Assembly: GCA_037447655.1 (NCBI GenBank)
Contig: JBBHKE010002928.1
Location: forward strand, 1-64,000
Reading direction: 5' to 3'
Length of the DNA: 64,000 nucleotides
Source of the DNA: Zygnema cylindricum
Taxonomy: Eukaryota; Streptophyta; Zygnematophyceae; Zygnematales; Zygnemataceae
Part shown: positions 1 to 11,100 of the stretch, piece after piece
Layout of the letters: every line of letters starts with the position of its first letter
Numbering within the stretch: position 1 is the first letter of the stretch
Made by a program: the position numbers and the translations under genes
The notes under the pieces: generated by a model
Database searches by the model: none
What the model saw: the letters and a program-made list of their open reading frames with translations, nothing else
What the model was told of the DNA's origin: nothing

Positions 1-1384
1 TTAAAATGATGTTTGGGATTAGCAGCAATTGCAATTGCTGCTTGATTATCACAGAATATTTTCTGAATTCCACTCTTAAGATGACCCAATTCACCAAGCA
101 AGGATTTGACCCACATCTATTCCTTCACAACAGAGCAAGATGCCATATACTCTGCCTCCATGATGGACTGAGCAATGACCTTTTGCTGCTTACTACTCCA
201 GCAACAAGTACCATTCCCCACATACGACACATATCTAGATTTACATCTTCGCATTGAAGCATCCCGATAGTTGGCATCACACCAAGTGGTGATGTCAATA
301 TTTTCCCCACCCAGATACAGCTATGGATCCCTAGTTCCTATGAGATATTTGAGGACCCTCTTAGCTGCTTCCCAATCCGTTTTGGCAAGAGCATTCAGAC
401 TCCTACTTAGCCTCCTAGAGCTGCTGCCAAATCCGGTCTGGTAAAATTCATAAAATAAATCAGACTGCCTACTACTTGTCTGTATGGGATATTTTGCATA
501 AACTTCTTCTCTTCTAGACCTAGTTCATCATCTAGAATTAGGATGTCTCCTTCCTCACTCCCCTCACTTCCCTTCTTTAGATCCATGCGAGTTGTACAAC
601 TGTTAGGTTTGTCCATCTGAAATTTTTCCAACATGTTTCCAATTGCCTCTTTCTGAGTTAGTCGAATTATTTTATTTCCTCTATCTCTCTCTACTTGTAT
701 TCCTATAATATATTTTGCCTCCCCCATGTCCTCCATTTCAAATCTTCCTTTCAGATATGTTTTTAGTTTGTTGATTTTCTTCATTGACTTACTCAGAAAA
801 AGCAAATCATCAACATAAATTGCAATAAAGATGACACCTTCTTCATCTTCAAAAACATAAACTGAATTATCTAAACTGATCCGGATGTATCCCAGACCAG
901 TAAGGAACTCATCAAGTTTCTTGTTCCATTGTCTAGGCACCTGTTTCAAACTATAGAGAGATTTGATCAGCCGGCATACCTTACTTTCCTCTCCTTGTTC
1001 CACGAATCCTTCCCGCTGTTGCATGAAGATCTCCTCCTGTAGTTTTTCATGCAAGAAGACTGTCTTGATGTCCATCTGGTGTACTTCCATGTCTTTTGCA
1101 GCTGTCAGACTGAGAAGTATCCGCACCGAGGGAAAACTGACGACCGGAGCAAAGGTTTCTTTGTAGTCTATTCCCTCTTTCTATTAAAACCTTTTGCCAC
1201 TAACCGGGCCTTATACTGCTCAATGGTATTGTCCGAATTCAGTTTTAATTTGAAAACACACTTACATCCAATTGGTTTTCATCAGGTGGACAGTCCACCA
1301 ACTCCCATGTATCAGCCGCCATGATTGAAGCCATCTCTTCATTGATAGCCGTCTTCCACCGGTTTCTTTCCGGGCAGTTCATTG
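1..1384 (-). pseudogene. Ty1/copia reverse transcriptase-RNase H remnant (copy A1)
   Basis: This is the 3' half of a minus-strand copia polyprotein, cut by the window edge inside RNase H. Reading down from about 1384 it carries the start of the reverse transcriptase (conserved NRWKTAINEEM and TWELVDCPP), then a frameshifted stretch at about 1127-1260, then a 239-codon open stretch (1126-407) with MEVHQMDIKTVFLHEKL and the catalytic YVDD at about 807-818. Below 407 the RNase H part is broken by stops, although the AIAANPKHHFK-type block is still visible at the very edge. The catalytic aspartates of the RT survive, but frameshifts and stops separate the domains, so it cannot make an active protein. 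The family assignment is secure by motif order. Confidence 0.9.
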
Positions 1385-3158
1385 CCTCTCTATATGTTTT
1401 AGGTTCATCCGGGTGATTCAGTTTAGTTACCTTGTTGTTAACTTGTTTTTCTTGAAGCCTTTTGCTGCTTCTTCTCCCTCCCTCAAAATCCGCGGCCGGA
1501 TTAGATGGTTCCCGTGTATTCTTTCGAATGACCACGGCTTCTCCTTTGTCCTTCGGATCCATATCCATTTCCACCACGTCTTCCGCTTCAGGTATAGGTG
1601 TCATCGGTGTTTCCAAGTCCAAGACTTTCTCAATCTGTTTTGAATTTGCAAGAATATCATGTTCTTGGAGACCTGGATAGTTAGGAAGATGAAAGTCATC
1701 AGAATTGTCTGACTCAAATCTGATTCTGACTGATTTTGAGGATTTGAAGGGATCTACCGACTTCCCTTCATCCATAGTTACCAAGTGCTTTACTAGAATT
1801 ATATTTTCTCTCTTTAGATCATACACTCTATACCCTTTTACATCCTCATCATATCCCAACAAGTATCCTTTCACATCTAATTTCCAGTTAGATTTATCTG
1901 TATCTAAACTGAAGACTTTACTACCGAAAACCTTTAAGTGAGATAGATCTAGTTTTCGGCCGGTCCATCTCTCATATGGAGTATGGCATTTTACCGCCAA
2001 AGTAAGTACTCTATTTTTCAAATAATTAGCACAATTCATAGCTTCGGCCCAAAATCTTTTTCCTATCTTTTTATCTGACAATATACTCCAGGCACTTTCA
2101 TTCAGTGTCCTATTCAATCTCTCGGCAACACCATTATGTTCCAGGTTTTCTCGAACTGTCTTTTGATGTTGCAAACCATCCTCTACTATGAACTCCTCAA
2201 ACTGATTAGAAGTATATTCCTCTCCATTGTCACTTCTTAATCTTTTTATTGAGGTCTCGTGAAGCTTCTCGGCCCATGCCTTATATTGTTGGAAATACTC
2301 CACAGTTTCTGATTTGTTTTTCAAAACATATGCCAGGAGTACAGACACCAATCATCGGTAATGGTTAACATAAATCTTTTCCCTCCGGGTGATGGCACTC
2401 TTGCCGGTCCCCAAATGTCCGTGTGTACCAAATCAAGAACTTTTTCTCCTTTATTGGTTGATTCCTTTGGAAATGGTAATCTATGTGCTTTACCCTGAGC
2501 AAACACACTACAATCACTTAAATTCTCATTTTCCCCAAAGCGTATCCCTTCAACCACTCCCATCTTTTTCATTTCGTTTAGCTTTTCTACATTCACATGC
2601 CCAAGTCTCTTATGCGACAACATAATATCATTGACACCAGCATAGTAAAGTTTGAGTTTTTCATTACTTAAAGCAAGCCTTAACATTCATTGGCTACCTT
2701 TCTCAACAGTGAAGTACACATCTTCCTCAAAGTTTGATGTAAAAACTCCTTTTCTGGTGCTAGTTTCAAAACCATTATCATCTACTACAGATGTAGAGAT
2801 AAGGTTTTTGTTTAACCTCGGAATAAACAATACATTGGAGAATGTAACTATTGAGGTTTTCCCTTCCACTATGACTTTCAGATCTACCGATCCTACATAA
2901 GTAGTGGTAACTACCCTCCCATCCCCATATTCAATCAATATTGTAGGAATATTGGCACCTGAATCCACAATCCAGCCCCCTTCACCTTTCAGTCCACCAA
3001 AAGCACATTTTTGCTTCCGCGGAATTTCAACTTCTGTCTTTGCCTCCAACTCCTCATCCAAAAGAAGTTTGTCGTCCTCCTCATCAGATTCCTCCTCAGG
3101 TACATGTGTGACAATTGCCTTTTTCTTCCCTCGTGACTGACCCCTTGTTTGCCCCACC
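1385..3158 (-). pseudogene. Ty1/copia gag end, protease and integrase remnant (copy A1)
   Basis: Upstream half of copy A1 on the minus strand. From 3158 downward it reads the acidic gag tail (GKKKAIVTHVPEEESDEEDD), then the retropepsin motif DSGA. About 15 residues after DSGA that other copies have (the block around SMHMCKD) are missing, an in-frame deletion next to the active site. Integrase follows: the first His of HHCC (HKRLGH) is kept but CSGC has become CSVF, so the zinc site is damaged. The catalytic DDE positions (VHTD, RSDNG, NGVAER) are all present. A frameshift near 2321-2351 splits the integrase. The segment stops abruptly at 3158, where a plus-strand LTR begins. Confidence 0.88.
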
Positions 3159-4187
3159 TTTAGAAATTAATGGTCTTTTAAAGTATTTTCTAGGTCTGAA
3201 TAGAAATAAGAAAGAAGTCGAGGTAGTCTACCTCTAACTTCTCTCTCCAACTCTCAAACTTGTCGCAGTCACTGAGAAATTGGAGAGGGAGCTAGAGCCA
3301 TGGCTACCTAGGCTATCCAGAGGTTTACGAGAAAATATATTTTAGTTAGGGGTTTAATTTACTAAAAGATATGTGCCGGCCACAGGATTTGATCCTGGTA
3401 CCTACCGACCGGCAGATAGCCGGTAGCCGGTAGCCTTAGCCGTTAAGTCTAGAAGTAGTGTTACGTACTATAGGGTTTGATAATTATTTAAACATTTATA
3501 CGTAGAAAAGTTCATTTAACTATAACTGATTACGGGAGACATTTATCCAGTAAATGTAAAAGTACGGATTTCGGTACGGATAAGAAACCAATACCGCGCA
3601 TTTATTTCTTTAGTGAAACGAATACCGCGCATGTATTTATTACGGCTACGATTAAATGTGAATTTAATCGGACGGCCGCAATTAACGCCGAGATCGCGGA
3701 AGAGGATTTCGACGGTTTGTGGTCATCGCCACATCGGATGACACGTGGCGGAATGACATTGGATCGCGGCATCTCCGAGGATTAAGGGAGCGAATCCGAA
3801 CATACCACGTGTCGACATTTAGGCCATGTCGTACAATGGCCGTACATAAAGTACACCGGCAGCTGTACTTTTGTGTACGAAACTGAAATCTGATTGGCTG
3901 CGTACATCAGTAGATAGTGTCTGTGAGAGAGATAGGACTTAGAAAAATTAGAAGATAGGACCCTCTCTCCGAGAGAGCTTCTGTACAAAAGGTCAACTTT
4001 GACCCTCCATAACTTACAGCTCAGGGGAGCAAATTCAGAGATTCTTTTTGCTATCGACTCAGGGGAGTCTTGTCTTCACACGGTTGAAGTTGGTCAGTGT
4101 TTTTGTCTGCCAGGGTGGCAGTTGTTTTTGCTGAAACACAAAGGGGTCAGGGTTATCCTAGAGACTTCTTGGAAGCTGTCCATTGAC
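3159..4187 (+). repeat. Orphan copia LTR, plus strand, 3' end clipped
   Basis: This sequence lines up along almost its whole length with the LTR at 42547-43595: the same start (TTTAGAAATTAATGG against TGTAGAAACTAATGG), the same middle blocks (AACTTGTCGCAGTCACTGAG, GAGCCATGGCTACC) and the same late block (CAAAAGGTCAACTTTGACCC). It ends at about 4184-4187, roughly 35 bases before the expected TTTCA terminus, and no primer site or gag follows. It sits between two minus-strand gag fragments that overlap by about 120 bp in element coordinates, so it is not a clean solo-LTR insertion. The terminal TG has mutated to TT. Confidence 0.85.
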
Positions 4188-5215
4188 TAGTGTCTTTGCC
4201 TCCAACTCCTCATCCAAAATAAGTTCATCGTCCTCCTCATCATATTCCTCCTCAAGTACTTGTGTGACAAGTGCATTTTCTTCCCTCGTGGCTGACCCTC
4301 GGTCTGCCCCTCCTTTATCAGAAGCTCGGTTAGTTTGGTACATTCCACCATGTAATGCCCGGGTTGTTCCGGACTCATCGGATTGATTTTTTTGGTCTTC
4401 CCCTCGATGACTTCCAAGGGGTTTCCGTGAATCTTTGTTTCTCCAACTTGCTCCGGCCACCAAGGCTTGTCCACTCTTAACTCCTCTCCAGATTTCAATT
4501 GTATTCTCTCTGACGAGGATCATACCAACTACCGAATTCCATATCTACTTGGAGTTCGGCAGATCCTGTACCCGGTTCACAATGTTCTCATACTCATCAG
4601 GTAGTTTCATGAGTAAGGAATGAACCTTTGCCTTCTTGGTTTTTGCTTTTCCGTCACACTCTAACTCTATGAAGAGTATAGCCAGCTCATTGCACAAATC
4701 GAGCATCTTCTCTCTTTTGTGAAAGTATCCATTTATCTTTTGCTCTGCTAGCTTCTGTTCATGAATCGTACCGCTGCGGTACATATCTATAAGCGCATCC
4801 CACAGATCTGATGCCCTTTCCACGTGCAAATGAAGACCTGCGAGTCCTTGTGTGAGATGACAGAGGATAAAGTGCTTAACCACCATGTTGTTGTAGTCCT
4901 AGGTATCGATGTCATTCTCCTCATTCCTCGGAATAGGAAACATGAAAACAGAACTGGTTGCTATAGGTGTGGTCTTCTCTTTTTCTTTCCTATTTTCCAT
5001 CACGATGCTTTCACCGTCTTCTGAGTCATGTGATGGGGGTGGATCTGGTTTTTCTAGCAAATCTGCTTCCTCCAAACCTTGGAGGGATAGCAGGACCGGA
5101 TGGACGCTTTACTCACCCACTCACTATTCCTCAAAATCTTTTCTCACATAGGGCTCCTATCATCATACTCACCCAGTAGATGAACCCAGTCCCATTAAAT
5201 GTGGGCACCCTAGAG
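4188..5215 (-). pseudogene. Ty1/copia gag remnant (copy A2)
   Basis: Minus-strand gag that starts in the primer-binding site (ATG followed by GPPSRVP and FNGTGFIYW) and runs down to the acidic tail YDEEDDELILDEELEAKT at about 4200. A 113-codon open stretch (4886-4545) matches the capsid region of the intact copy (LTQGLA, ERASDLW, MYRSGTI, LCNEL, LMKLPDE). Only the C-terminal half of the CCHC knuckle is visible (PGHYMVEC); the first two cysteines are gone. Stops and frameshifts occur throughout. The acidic tail at 4190-4310 duplicates the one at 3039-3158 with about 10 percent difference, so A1 and A2 are probably separate copies joined by rearrangement. Confidence 0.85.
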
Positions 5216-5229
5216 GGTGGGCCCATAAC
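5216..5229 (-). promoter_or_regulatory. Primer-binding site complementary to initiator tRNA-Met anticodon arm
   Basis: On the minus strand the LTR ends in GCA, one base follows, then GTTATGGGCCCACC. This is the exact complement of the anticodon arm of plant initiator tRNA-Met (GGUGGGCCCAUAAC). The ATG inside it is in frame with gag. Confidence 0.8.
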
Positions 5230-5230
5230 T

Positions 5231-6229
5231 TGCAACTTTGAGACCTCCATTGGTACTTAGAGTTGGCAGCTTGCCAAAAGCCCCTACGATAGCCTAAATC
5301 CCTTAGTCTTTGTATGAGTATTACTGACACGCTGACAGAATACAGACTAACCACACTGCACCCCTAGGAAGCGTTGACTCCCCTAAGTCTACAACAAAAA
5401 GAATCCTTGAATTTGCTCCCCTGAGCAGGAAATTATCAATGGTCAAAGATGACCTTTTATACAGGAGCACTCTAGGAGAGAGGTTGCTACTTCTAATTCT
5501 CCTAAGTCCTAAACCCCTCTCTGGTCTCTCTACTACTGAAATACAGAGCCAATCTAATCATTGTACAGTACAGAAAGGTACTTGGCCCGGAGTACTTTCT
5601 GTATGGCTATTGTACGACATGGCCAAAAAGACGACGCGTGCCATATCCGGGTTCGCCATGGTATGTCCCAAGGATGCCGCTATACAATATCATGTTGCCA
5701 CGTGTCACCTAGTGTGGTTGTGACCACAAAACGCAATATCGTCCATTTCGCGATGCCGGCTTCTTCCTCTGCCGTCTAATTGATATCAACCTTAATTCAG
5801 GGACGTTAAAAATAGATGTAGTATTTCCGACGTAACTCTATCTAACTATCTCTATGTGATCGTGGTCCGTTTGTGAATTAAATGAACTTATATATTTCCA
5901 TATTGTTCACTAGCTAATGTACCCTATATACTTCAACACAGGTGCTAAGCTACATGGTGACGATACTAGGCTACTTAGACGGACGGTAGGTACCAGGATC
6001 AAATCCTCGGTCCGTCAACCTTTTTGGTAAGATTACCAAAAGGGTTGCCTTCTGACTCTTGGAGAAGCATAGGTTGCCACGGCTCTAGCTTCATCTCCAG
6101 CCTTCAATGAGTACGGCAAATATTGGGCCTGAGAGAGAAGTTAGAAGCAGGCCGCCTCTGCTTTTTCCTCCTCATTTTAGATCAATTAGGAAACCTAGAA
6201 AATACGTAAGAAAACTTTTAATTTTAACA
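5231..6229 (-). repeat. 5' LTR of copia copy A2
   Basis: About 999 bp on the minus strand, beginning TGTTAAAATTAAAAG at 6229 and ending TTGCA at 5231, directly beside the primer-binding site. Shared family blocks include TATTTTCTAGG near the start, GCTAGAGCCGTGG, and the late CTCCCCTGAG-type block near 5400-5430. It contains a perfect 7-bp inverted pair, GACGGAC at 5978 and GTCCGTC at 6010, around a GGATCAAATCC loop. The LTR abuts the integrase of another minus-strand copia at 6230, so this copy was inserted into copy B. The matching 3' LTR would lie left of the window. Confidence 0.85.
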
Positions 6230-7550
6230 GTTCCACACCTAGTTCTTCCTCGGTCTGATTTGTTATTATAGGATTATTATCTTCTCGGAACCCTAGATAG
6301 TTAGGAAGCTCAAAGTCATCAAAATTTTCTTGCTCAAATTTGATTTTGACTGACTTTGTATACTTAAAGCGTTCTACAAATTTCCCTTCATCCATAACTA
6401 CTAGGTGTTTGACTAGAATTATATCTTCCCTTTTAAGATCATACACTCTATACCCTTTTACATCCTCATCATATCCTAACAGGTATCTTGGTTTTCCTTT
6501 AAGATCTAACTTCCAGTTTGACTCATCTGTATCTAAAATGAACACTTGACTACCGAAAACCTTTAAGTGTAATACAACTGGTTTTTCTGCCGGTCCATCT
6601 CTCATAGGGTGTTTGTCCTTTGACTGCCATAGTAAGAACTCTATCTTTGAGATAGTTGGCGCAATTCATTGCCTCAGCCAAAAACCTTTTTCCTATTTTC
6701 GTAACTAACAACATGCTTCTAGCACTATCAGTTAATGTCATATTAAACTAATAAGCTACATCATTTTGTTCAAGATTTTCTGGAATTGTCTTTTGATGAT
6801 GTACTCCATCTTCACTTAGAAAATCCTCAAACTGGTTAGAGGCATACTTCCCCCCATTATCACTCCTCACTTTCTTGATTGGGGTGTCATGGAGTTTCTC
6901 ACTCCATACAATTTGTTTTTTAAAACACTTTGGAGCTTCTAATTTAACTTTCAGAAAATATACTATTTAATACCTAAACCAATCATCAGTGATAGAAATC
7001 ATAAACCTCTTACCTCCTGGTGACGGCAATTTTGCCAGTCCCCAGATATCTATGTGTACCAAATCTAGAACTTTTTCGCCTATATAAGTCGTTGTTTTTG
7101 GGAAGGGTAATCTGTGTGCCTTACCTTAAGCACACCCACTACACTCACTCAGATGCTCACTTTCTCCAAACTGAATCACTTCCACTACTCCCATCTTTTT
7201 CATTTAGTTTTAATTTATTTAAATGCATATGTCCAAGCCTCTTATGCCACAACATTATATCATGAACACCGACATAATAAAGTTCATTCTTTTCATTGCT
7301 TAAAATCAATCTAAACATCCATTGGCTACCCTATTCAACAGTGAAATAAACTTTTTCCTCAAAACCAGTAGTAAAGACTCCTTTCCTAGTGCTAGGTTCA
7401 AAACCCTTATCATCTAACACGGAGGTTCAGGTGAGATTTTTGTTCAACTCATGAATAAACAATACATCAAAGAATGTAACTATGGATGTGTTTCCTTCCA
7501 CTAATACTTTCATATCTACCGATCCCACCAAAGTAGTAGTGACAACCCAC
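6230..7550 (-). pseudogene. Ty1/copia protease-integrase remnant (copy B, left part)
   Basis: Minus-strand copia coding sequence. From 7550 down it covers the back of the protease, the integrase HHCC region, the core (SDNGG at about 6870, then TPYERWTGRK near 6590) and the integrase C-terminal region with LLGYDEDVKGYRVYDL. The third catalytic position is lost (NGVAER has become NDVAY followed by a stop). It is interrupted at 6230 by the LTR of copy A2 and at 7550 by the LTR of copy C. Its sequence resumes at 23105, after element C. The wording of the integrase tail (TNQTEEE) is closest to copy D, so B and D belong to one subfamily. Confidence 0.85.
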
Positions 7551-8586
7551 TGTAGAAATTAAAGGTTATATAAGTATTTTCTAGGTTTTGTAAAATGCAG
7601 AAAAGAAGCAGATGCAGTCTGCCTCTAACTCCTCTCTCCAGCTCCCACACTTGTCGCAGTCACTGAAAGTTGGAGAGGGAGATAGAGCCATGGCCGCCTA
7701 TGCTATCCATTCGGGGAAAGATATTAGAGTGATAGATTTACCAAAATAGTGATTGACAAACCCGAGATTTGAACATGGTCCCTGCCATCCGTCAAAGCTG
7801 CTGGTAGCCATTAGCCTTAGCCAATTAGACTAAGATCAAGGTTATATGATATAAGGTTTGATAATTCTATAAATACTATCACGTAGGCTATTTCATTTAA
7901 CGGGGTATTTTGGACATAGATAGAGTTTGTGTTGTACGGCGTACGGAAGATCTGAAATAGATACCGCGCACTTTGTTTCGAAGGCGAAACAAATATCGCG
8001 CAACTATTTATGACGGCTACGATTGAAATCCGGTTTAATCGGACGGCCGCGAAGCATGCCGAGATCGCGGAATAGGGTTGCGGCAGTTTACGGTCGACGT
8101 CACATCGATTGACACGTAGCACATTCATATTGGATAACGACATATCCGGAGATTATAGGAACGAATCCAAAAATGACATATGTCGACTTGATGGCCATGT
8201 CGTACAATGGTCGTACATAAAGTACACTGGCAGCTGTACCTTTTTGTACAGCACAATATTATGATTGGTGTTGTAAAGCAATTGATAGAGTTTTAGAGAG
8301 AGATAGGACCTAGAAAAAATTGATAGATTGGACCTTCTCTCCCAGAGAGCTTTTGTACAAAAGGTCAACTTTGACCCTCCATAATTGACTGCTCAGGGGA
8401 GCAAATTCAGATATTCTTTTTGTTATAAATTGAAAGAAGTCTTGCCTTTACAAGGGTAAAGGTGGTCAGAGCTTTTGTCTGCCAGGGTGGCAGTTATTAT
8501 TGTTGAAACACAAAGGGGTCAGGGTTATCGTATAAGCTTTGTGTGAGCTGCTTACTCTGAGGACATATGGAGGTCTCAAAGTTACA
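7551..8586 (+). repeat. 5' LTR of copia element C
   Basis: 1036-bp LTR starting TGTAGAAATTAAAGG and ending AAGTTACA. Family blocks AACTTGTCGCAGT-like, GAGATAGAGCCATGG and CAAAAGGTCAACTTTGACCC are all present. The 5 bases before it (7546-7550, CCCAC) match the 5 bases after the 3' LTR (23100-23104, CCCTC) at four of five positions. The interrupted host (copy B) reads CCCTC at this point in the related copy A1, so these are an eroded target duplication. A tRNA-like stretch lies at about 7753-7840 in antisense: a TTTGAAC block and CCAATTAGACTA, the complements of RNA polymerase III B-box and A-box consensus. Confidence 0.9.
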
Positions 8587-8587
8587 C

Positions 8588-8601
8588 GTTATGGCCCCAC
8601 C
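8588..8601 (+). promoter_or_regulatory. Primer-binding site of element C
   Basis: GTTATGGCCCCACC, one base after the LTR end. It differs at one position from the complement of the initiator tRNA-Met anticodon arm. The embedded ATG (8591) opens the gag frame. Confidence 0.75.
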
Positions 8602-9690
8602 CTCTAGGGTGGCCATCTTCAATAGAACTTGTTTCATATACTGGGAAAGTATGATGATAGGAGCTCTATGTGAGAAACGGTTTTGGGCAATAGTGAGTGG
8701 ACAGGTGAGGCGTCTATCAAGTCTTTGGATCCCTCCAGGGTTTACAGGAAGCAGATTCACGAGAGATGCAGATCCATCTTCAACGGAGGAGACAAAAAAA
8801 GGGGAGGTGGTGGACAAAGGAAAAGAGAAGGAGACAGTCACATTAATAGCAACCGGTTCGGCATTCATGTCACCTATTCGGAGGAACGAGGAGAATGATA
8901 TCGATACCTAGGACTAAACAATATGACGGCAAAGCACTTCATCCTCCGCCATCTTACTCAAGGGCTTGCATCACCTCACTTGCAGGTAGAGAGGGCATCC
9001 GATCTTTAGGTGGCTCTCATATGATGTACCGAAGTGGTACGATCTAGCAACAACATAGGCTGATCAGAAAATAAACGCATATGTATACAAGGGGGGGAAG
9101 AAGTTGGATTTTTGTAATGAGCTTGCAACACTTTTTATGGAGCTAGAGAGTGCTGGACAGGTTGAAACTGAAAAGATGAAGGTTAACTGTTTGCTTATGA
9201 AGTTACCAGATGAGTTCGAGAACATAGTCAACTGTGTTCACGACTTGCCAGACTCCAGGTGGATTGGGAATTCAGTAGTAGGGATGATTCTCGTTCGGGA
9301 AAATATGATTGAGATCCGAAGGGGAGGAAAGAGTGGGCAAGTCTTGGCAGCTGGGACCGATTAGAGGAACAATGATTCCAGGAAACCAGTCGAAAATTAT
9401 CGAGGGGAGGGGCAGAAAAATTAGACCGAGGAGTTCAGACCAATGACTTCCAGGGGTTTGTGCCATTTTTGTAAGAAATCAGGGTATTATATGGCTGAGT
9501 GCACTTAGTTAACCGAGCTGCGGTTAAAGGAGGGGTAGACCGGTGGACCCGCGAGAGGAAAGAAAAAGGCCTTTGTGACATAAGTACATGAGGCGGAATC
9601 TGAGGATAAGGACAATGAACTCCTATTGGATGAGGAGTTGGAAGCGTAAAACGAGGTCGAAATTCCACGAAAGCAGAAATGTGCTTTCGG
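8591..9690 (+). pseudogene. Ty1/copia gag, element C (broken)
   Basis: Gag reading frame beginning at the primer-site ATG with the family signature APPSRVAIFN and FIYWESMMIGALCEKRFW. It continues through the capsid-like region (open pieces to 8911 and 9104-9364, with FCNELATLFMELESAG and LLMKLPDEFENIV) to a CCHC knuckle at about 9458-9500. The knuckle reads CHFC...YYMAEC: its histidine is replaced by tyrosine, so zinc binding is expected to fail. Stop codons interrupt the frame several times, for example within LTELRLKEG. The acidic tail is partly preserved near 9590-9650. The normal role would be to form the virus-like particle that packages element RNA. Confidence 0.87.
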
Positions 9691-11100
9691 TGGATTGAAA
9701 GGTGAATCATGTTGGATTGTAGATTCAGGTGCCTCGATGCACATGTGTAAGGATAAACACCGGTTCACTAAGATAAGAAAGATTCGCATCGTAGAGATAG
9801 AGTACGGGGATGGGAGGATAATCTTTATTACTCTTGTAGGATCTGTAGATTTGAAAGTGTTAGTAGAAAGAAAGACTTATATAGTTACATTCTCCGATAT
9901 ATTGTTTATTCTGGAGCTGAACAAAAACTTCATCTCTCATCTGTATTAGATGATAAGGGTTTGATACTAGCACTAGGAAAAGAGTCTTTACTGCTAGTTT
10001 TGAGGAGGAAGTTTATTTCACTGCTGTAAAAGGTAGCTAAGGGATGTTTAAGCTGATTTTAAGCAATGAAAAGAAGAAACTTTATTATGCTGGTGTGCAT
10101 GATATAATTTTGTGGCATAAGAGGCTTGGGCATGTGAATCTAGATAAGTTAAGAGAGATGAAAAAGATGGTAGTAGTGGAAGGGATTCAGTTTGGTGAAA
10201 GTGAGAATCTAAGTGATTCTAGTGGATGTGCTCAAGGTACAGCACACAGGTTACCCTTCCCAAAAACTGCCACCTATAAGGGAGAAAAGATTCTAGATTT
10301 AGTACACACGGATATTTTGGAGCCAACCAGTGTGCCATCACCTGGGGGGGAAGAGATTTATGATGACTATCACCGATGATTGGTCTCAAGATTCCAGGGT
10401 GTACTTTTTGAAAAATAAGTCAGAGGCTCAGGAATGTTCTAGACAATTTTAAAGATTGGGTGAAAAACTCCATGAAACCTCAATCAAGAGAGTAAGGAGT
10501 GACAATGGTGGAGAGTATACCTCTAACCAGTTTGAGGATTTTGTGAGGGAAGATGGAGTCCAACACCAAAAGAAAGTTCCTAAAAATCCTGAGCAGAATG
10601 GTGTAGCTAAAAGATTAAATAGAACACTGAGTGATACTGCTAGGAGTATGTTGTTAGATAAGAAGATAGGAAAGAAATTTTGGGTCGAAGCAATGAACTC
10701 TGCAAACTATCTCAAAAATAGAGTTCTTAAATCAGCAGTAAGCGACCAAACACCCTATGAGAGATGGACAGGCCGAAAACCAGATGTTTTTCTCACTTAA
10801 AGGTTTTCAGTAGTGAAGTGTTCAGTTTAGACACACATCGGTCAAATTAGAAGTTAGACCCAAAAGGAAAACCACGATATCTACTAAGATATGATGAAGA
10901 TGTAAAATGATATAGAGTGTATGATCTCAAAAGAGAGGATATTATCCTAGTGAAGCATCTAGTGCTTATGGATGAAGGGAAATCTATAGATCCCTTTAAG
11001 CATACAAAGACAGTCAGAATTGGATTTGAGTAAAAAAAATCTGATGACTATGAGGTTTCCTAACTATCCATGATTTCAAGAAGATGATGATCTTCTAGGT
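9691..11100 (+). pseudogene. Ty1/copia protease and integrase, element C (broken)
   Basis: An 85-codon open stretch (9695-9949) holds the retropepsin core WIVDSGASMHMCKD and ends at a TAT TAG located exactly where the intact copy also loses frame. Integrase follows from 10044: HKRLGH is kept, the first cysteine of the CSGC pair has become serine, the first two catalytic aspartates (VHTD, RSDNGG) are kept, and the catalytic glutamate is lysine (NGVAKRLNRT against NGVAERLNRT). The C-terminal YDEDVK block appears near 10890 with stops. Loss of the DDE glutamate alone would abolish integration activity in this enzyme family. Confidence 0.87.

Noticed and set aside
7745-7845. A functional tRNA gene in the LTR (antisense A-box and B-box matches)
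   Set aside because: The acceptor and T stems do not pair well, the box spacing is long, and other LTR copies vary. It is at most tRNA-derived; kept as a finding on LTR structure.
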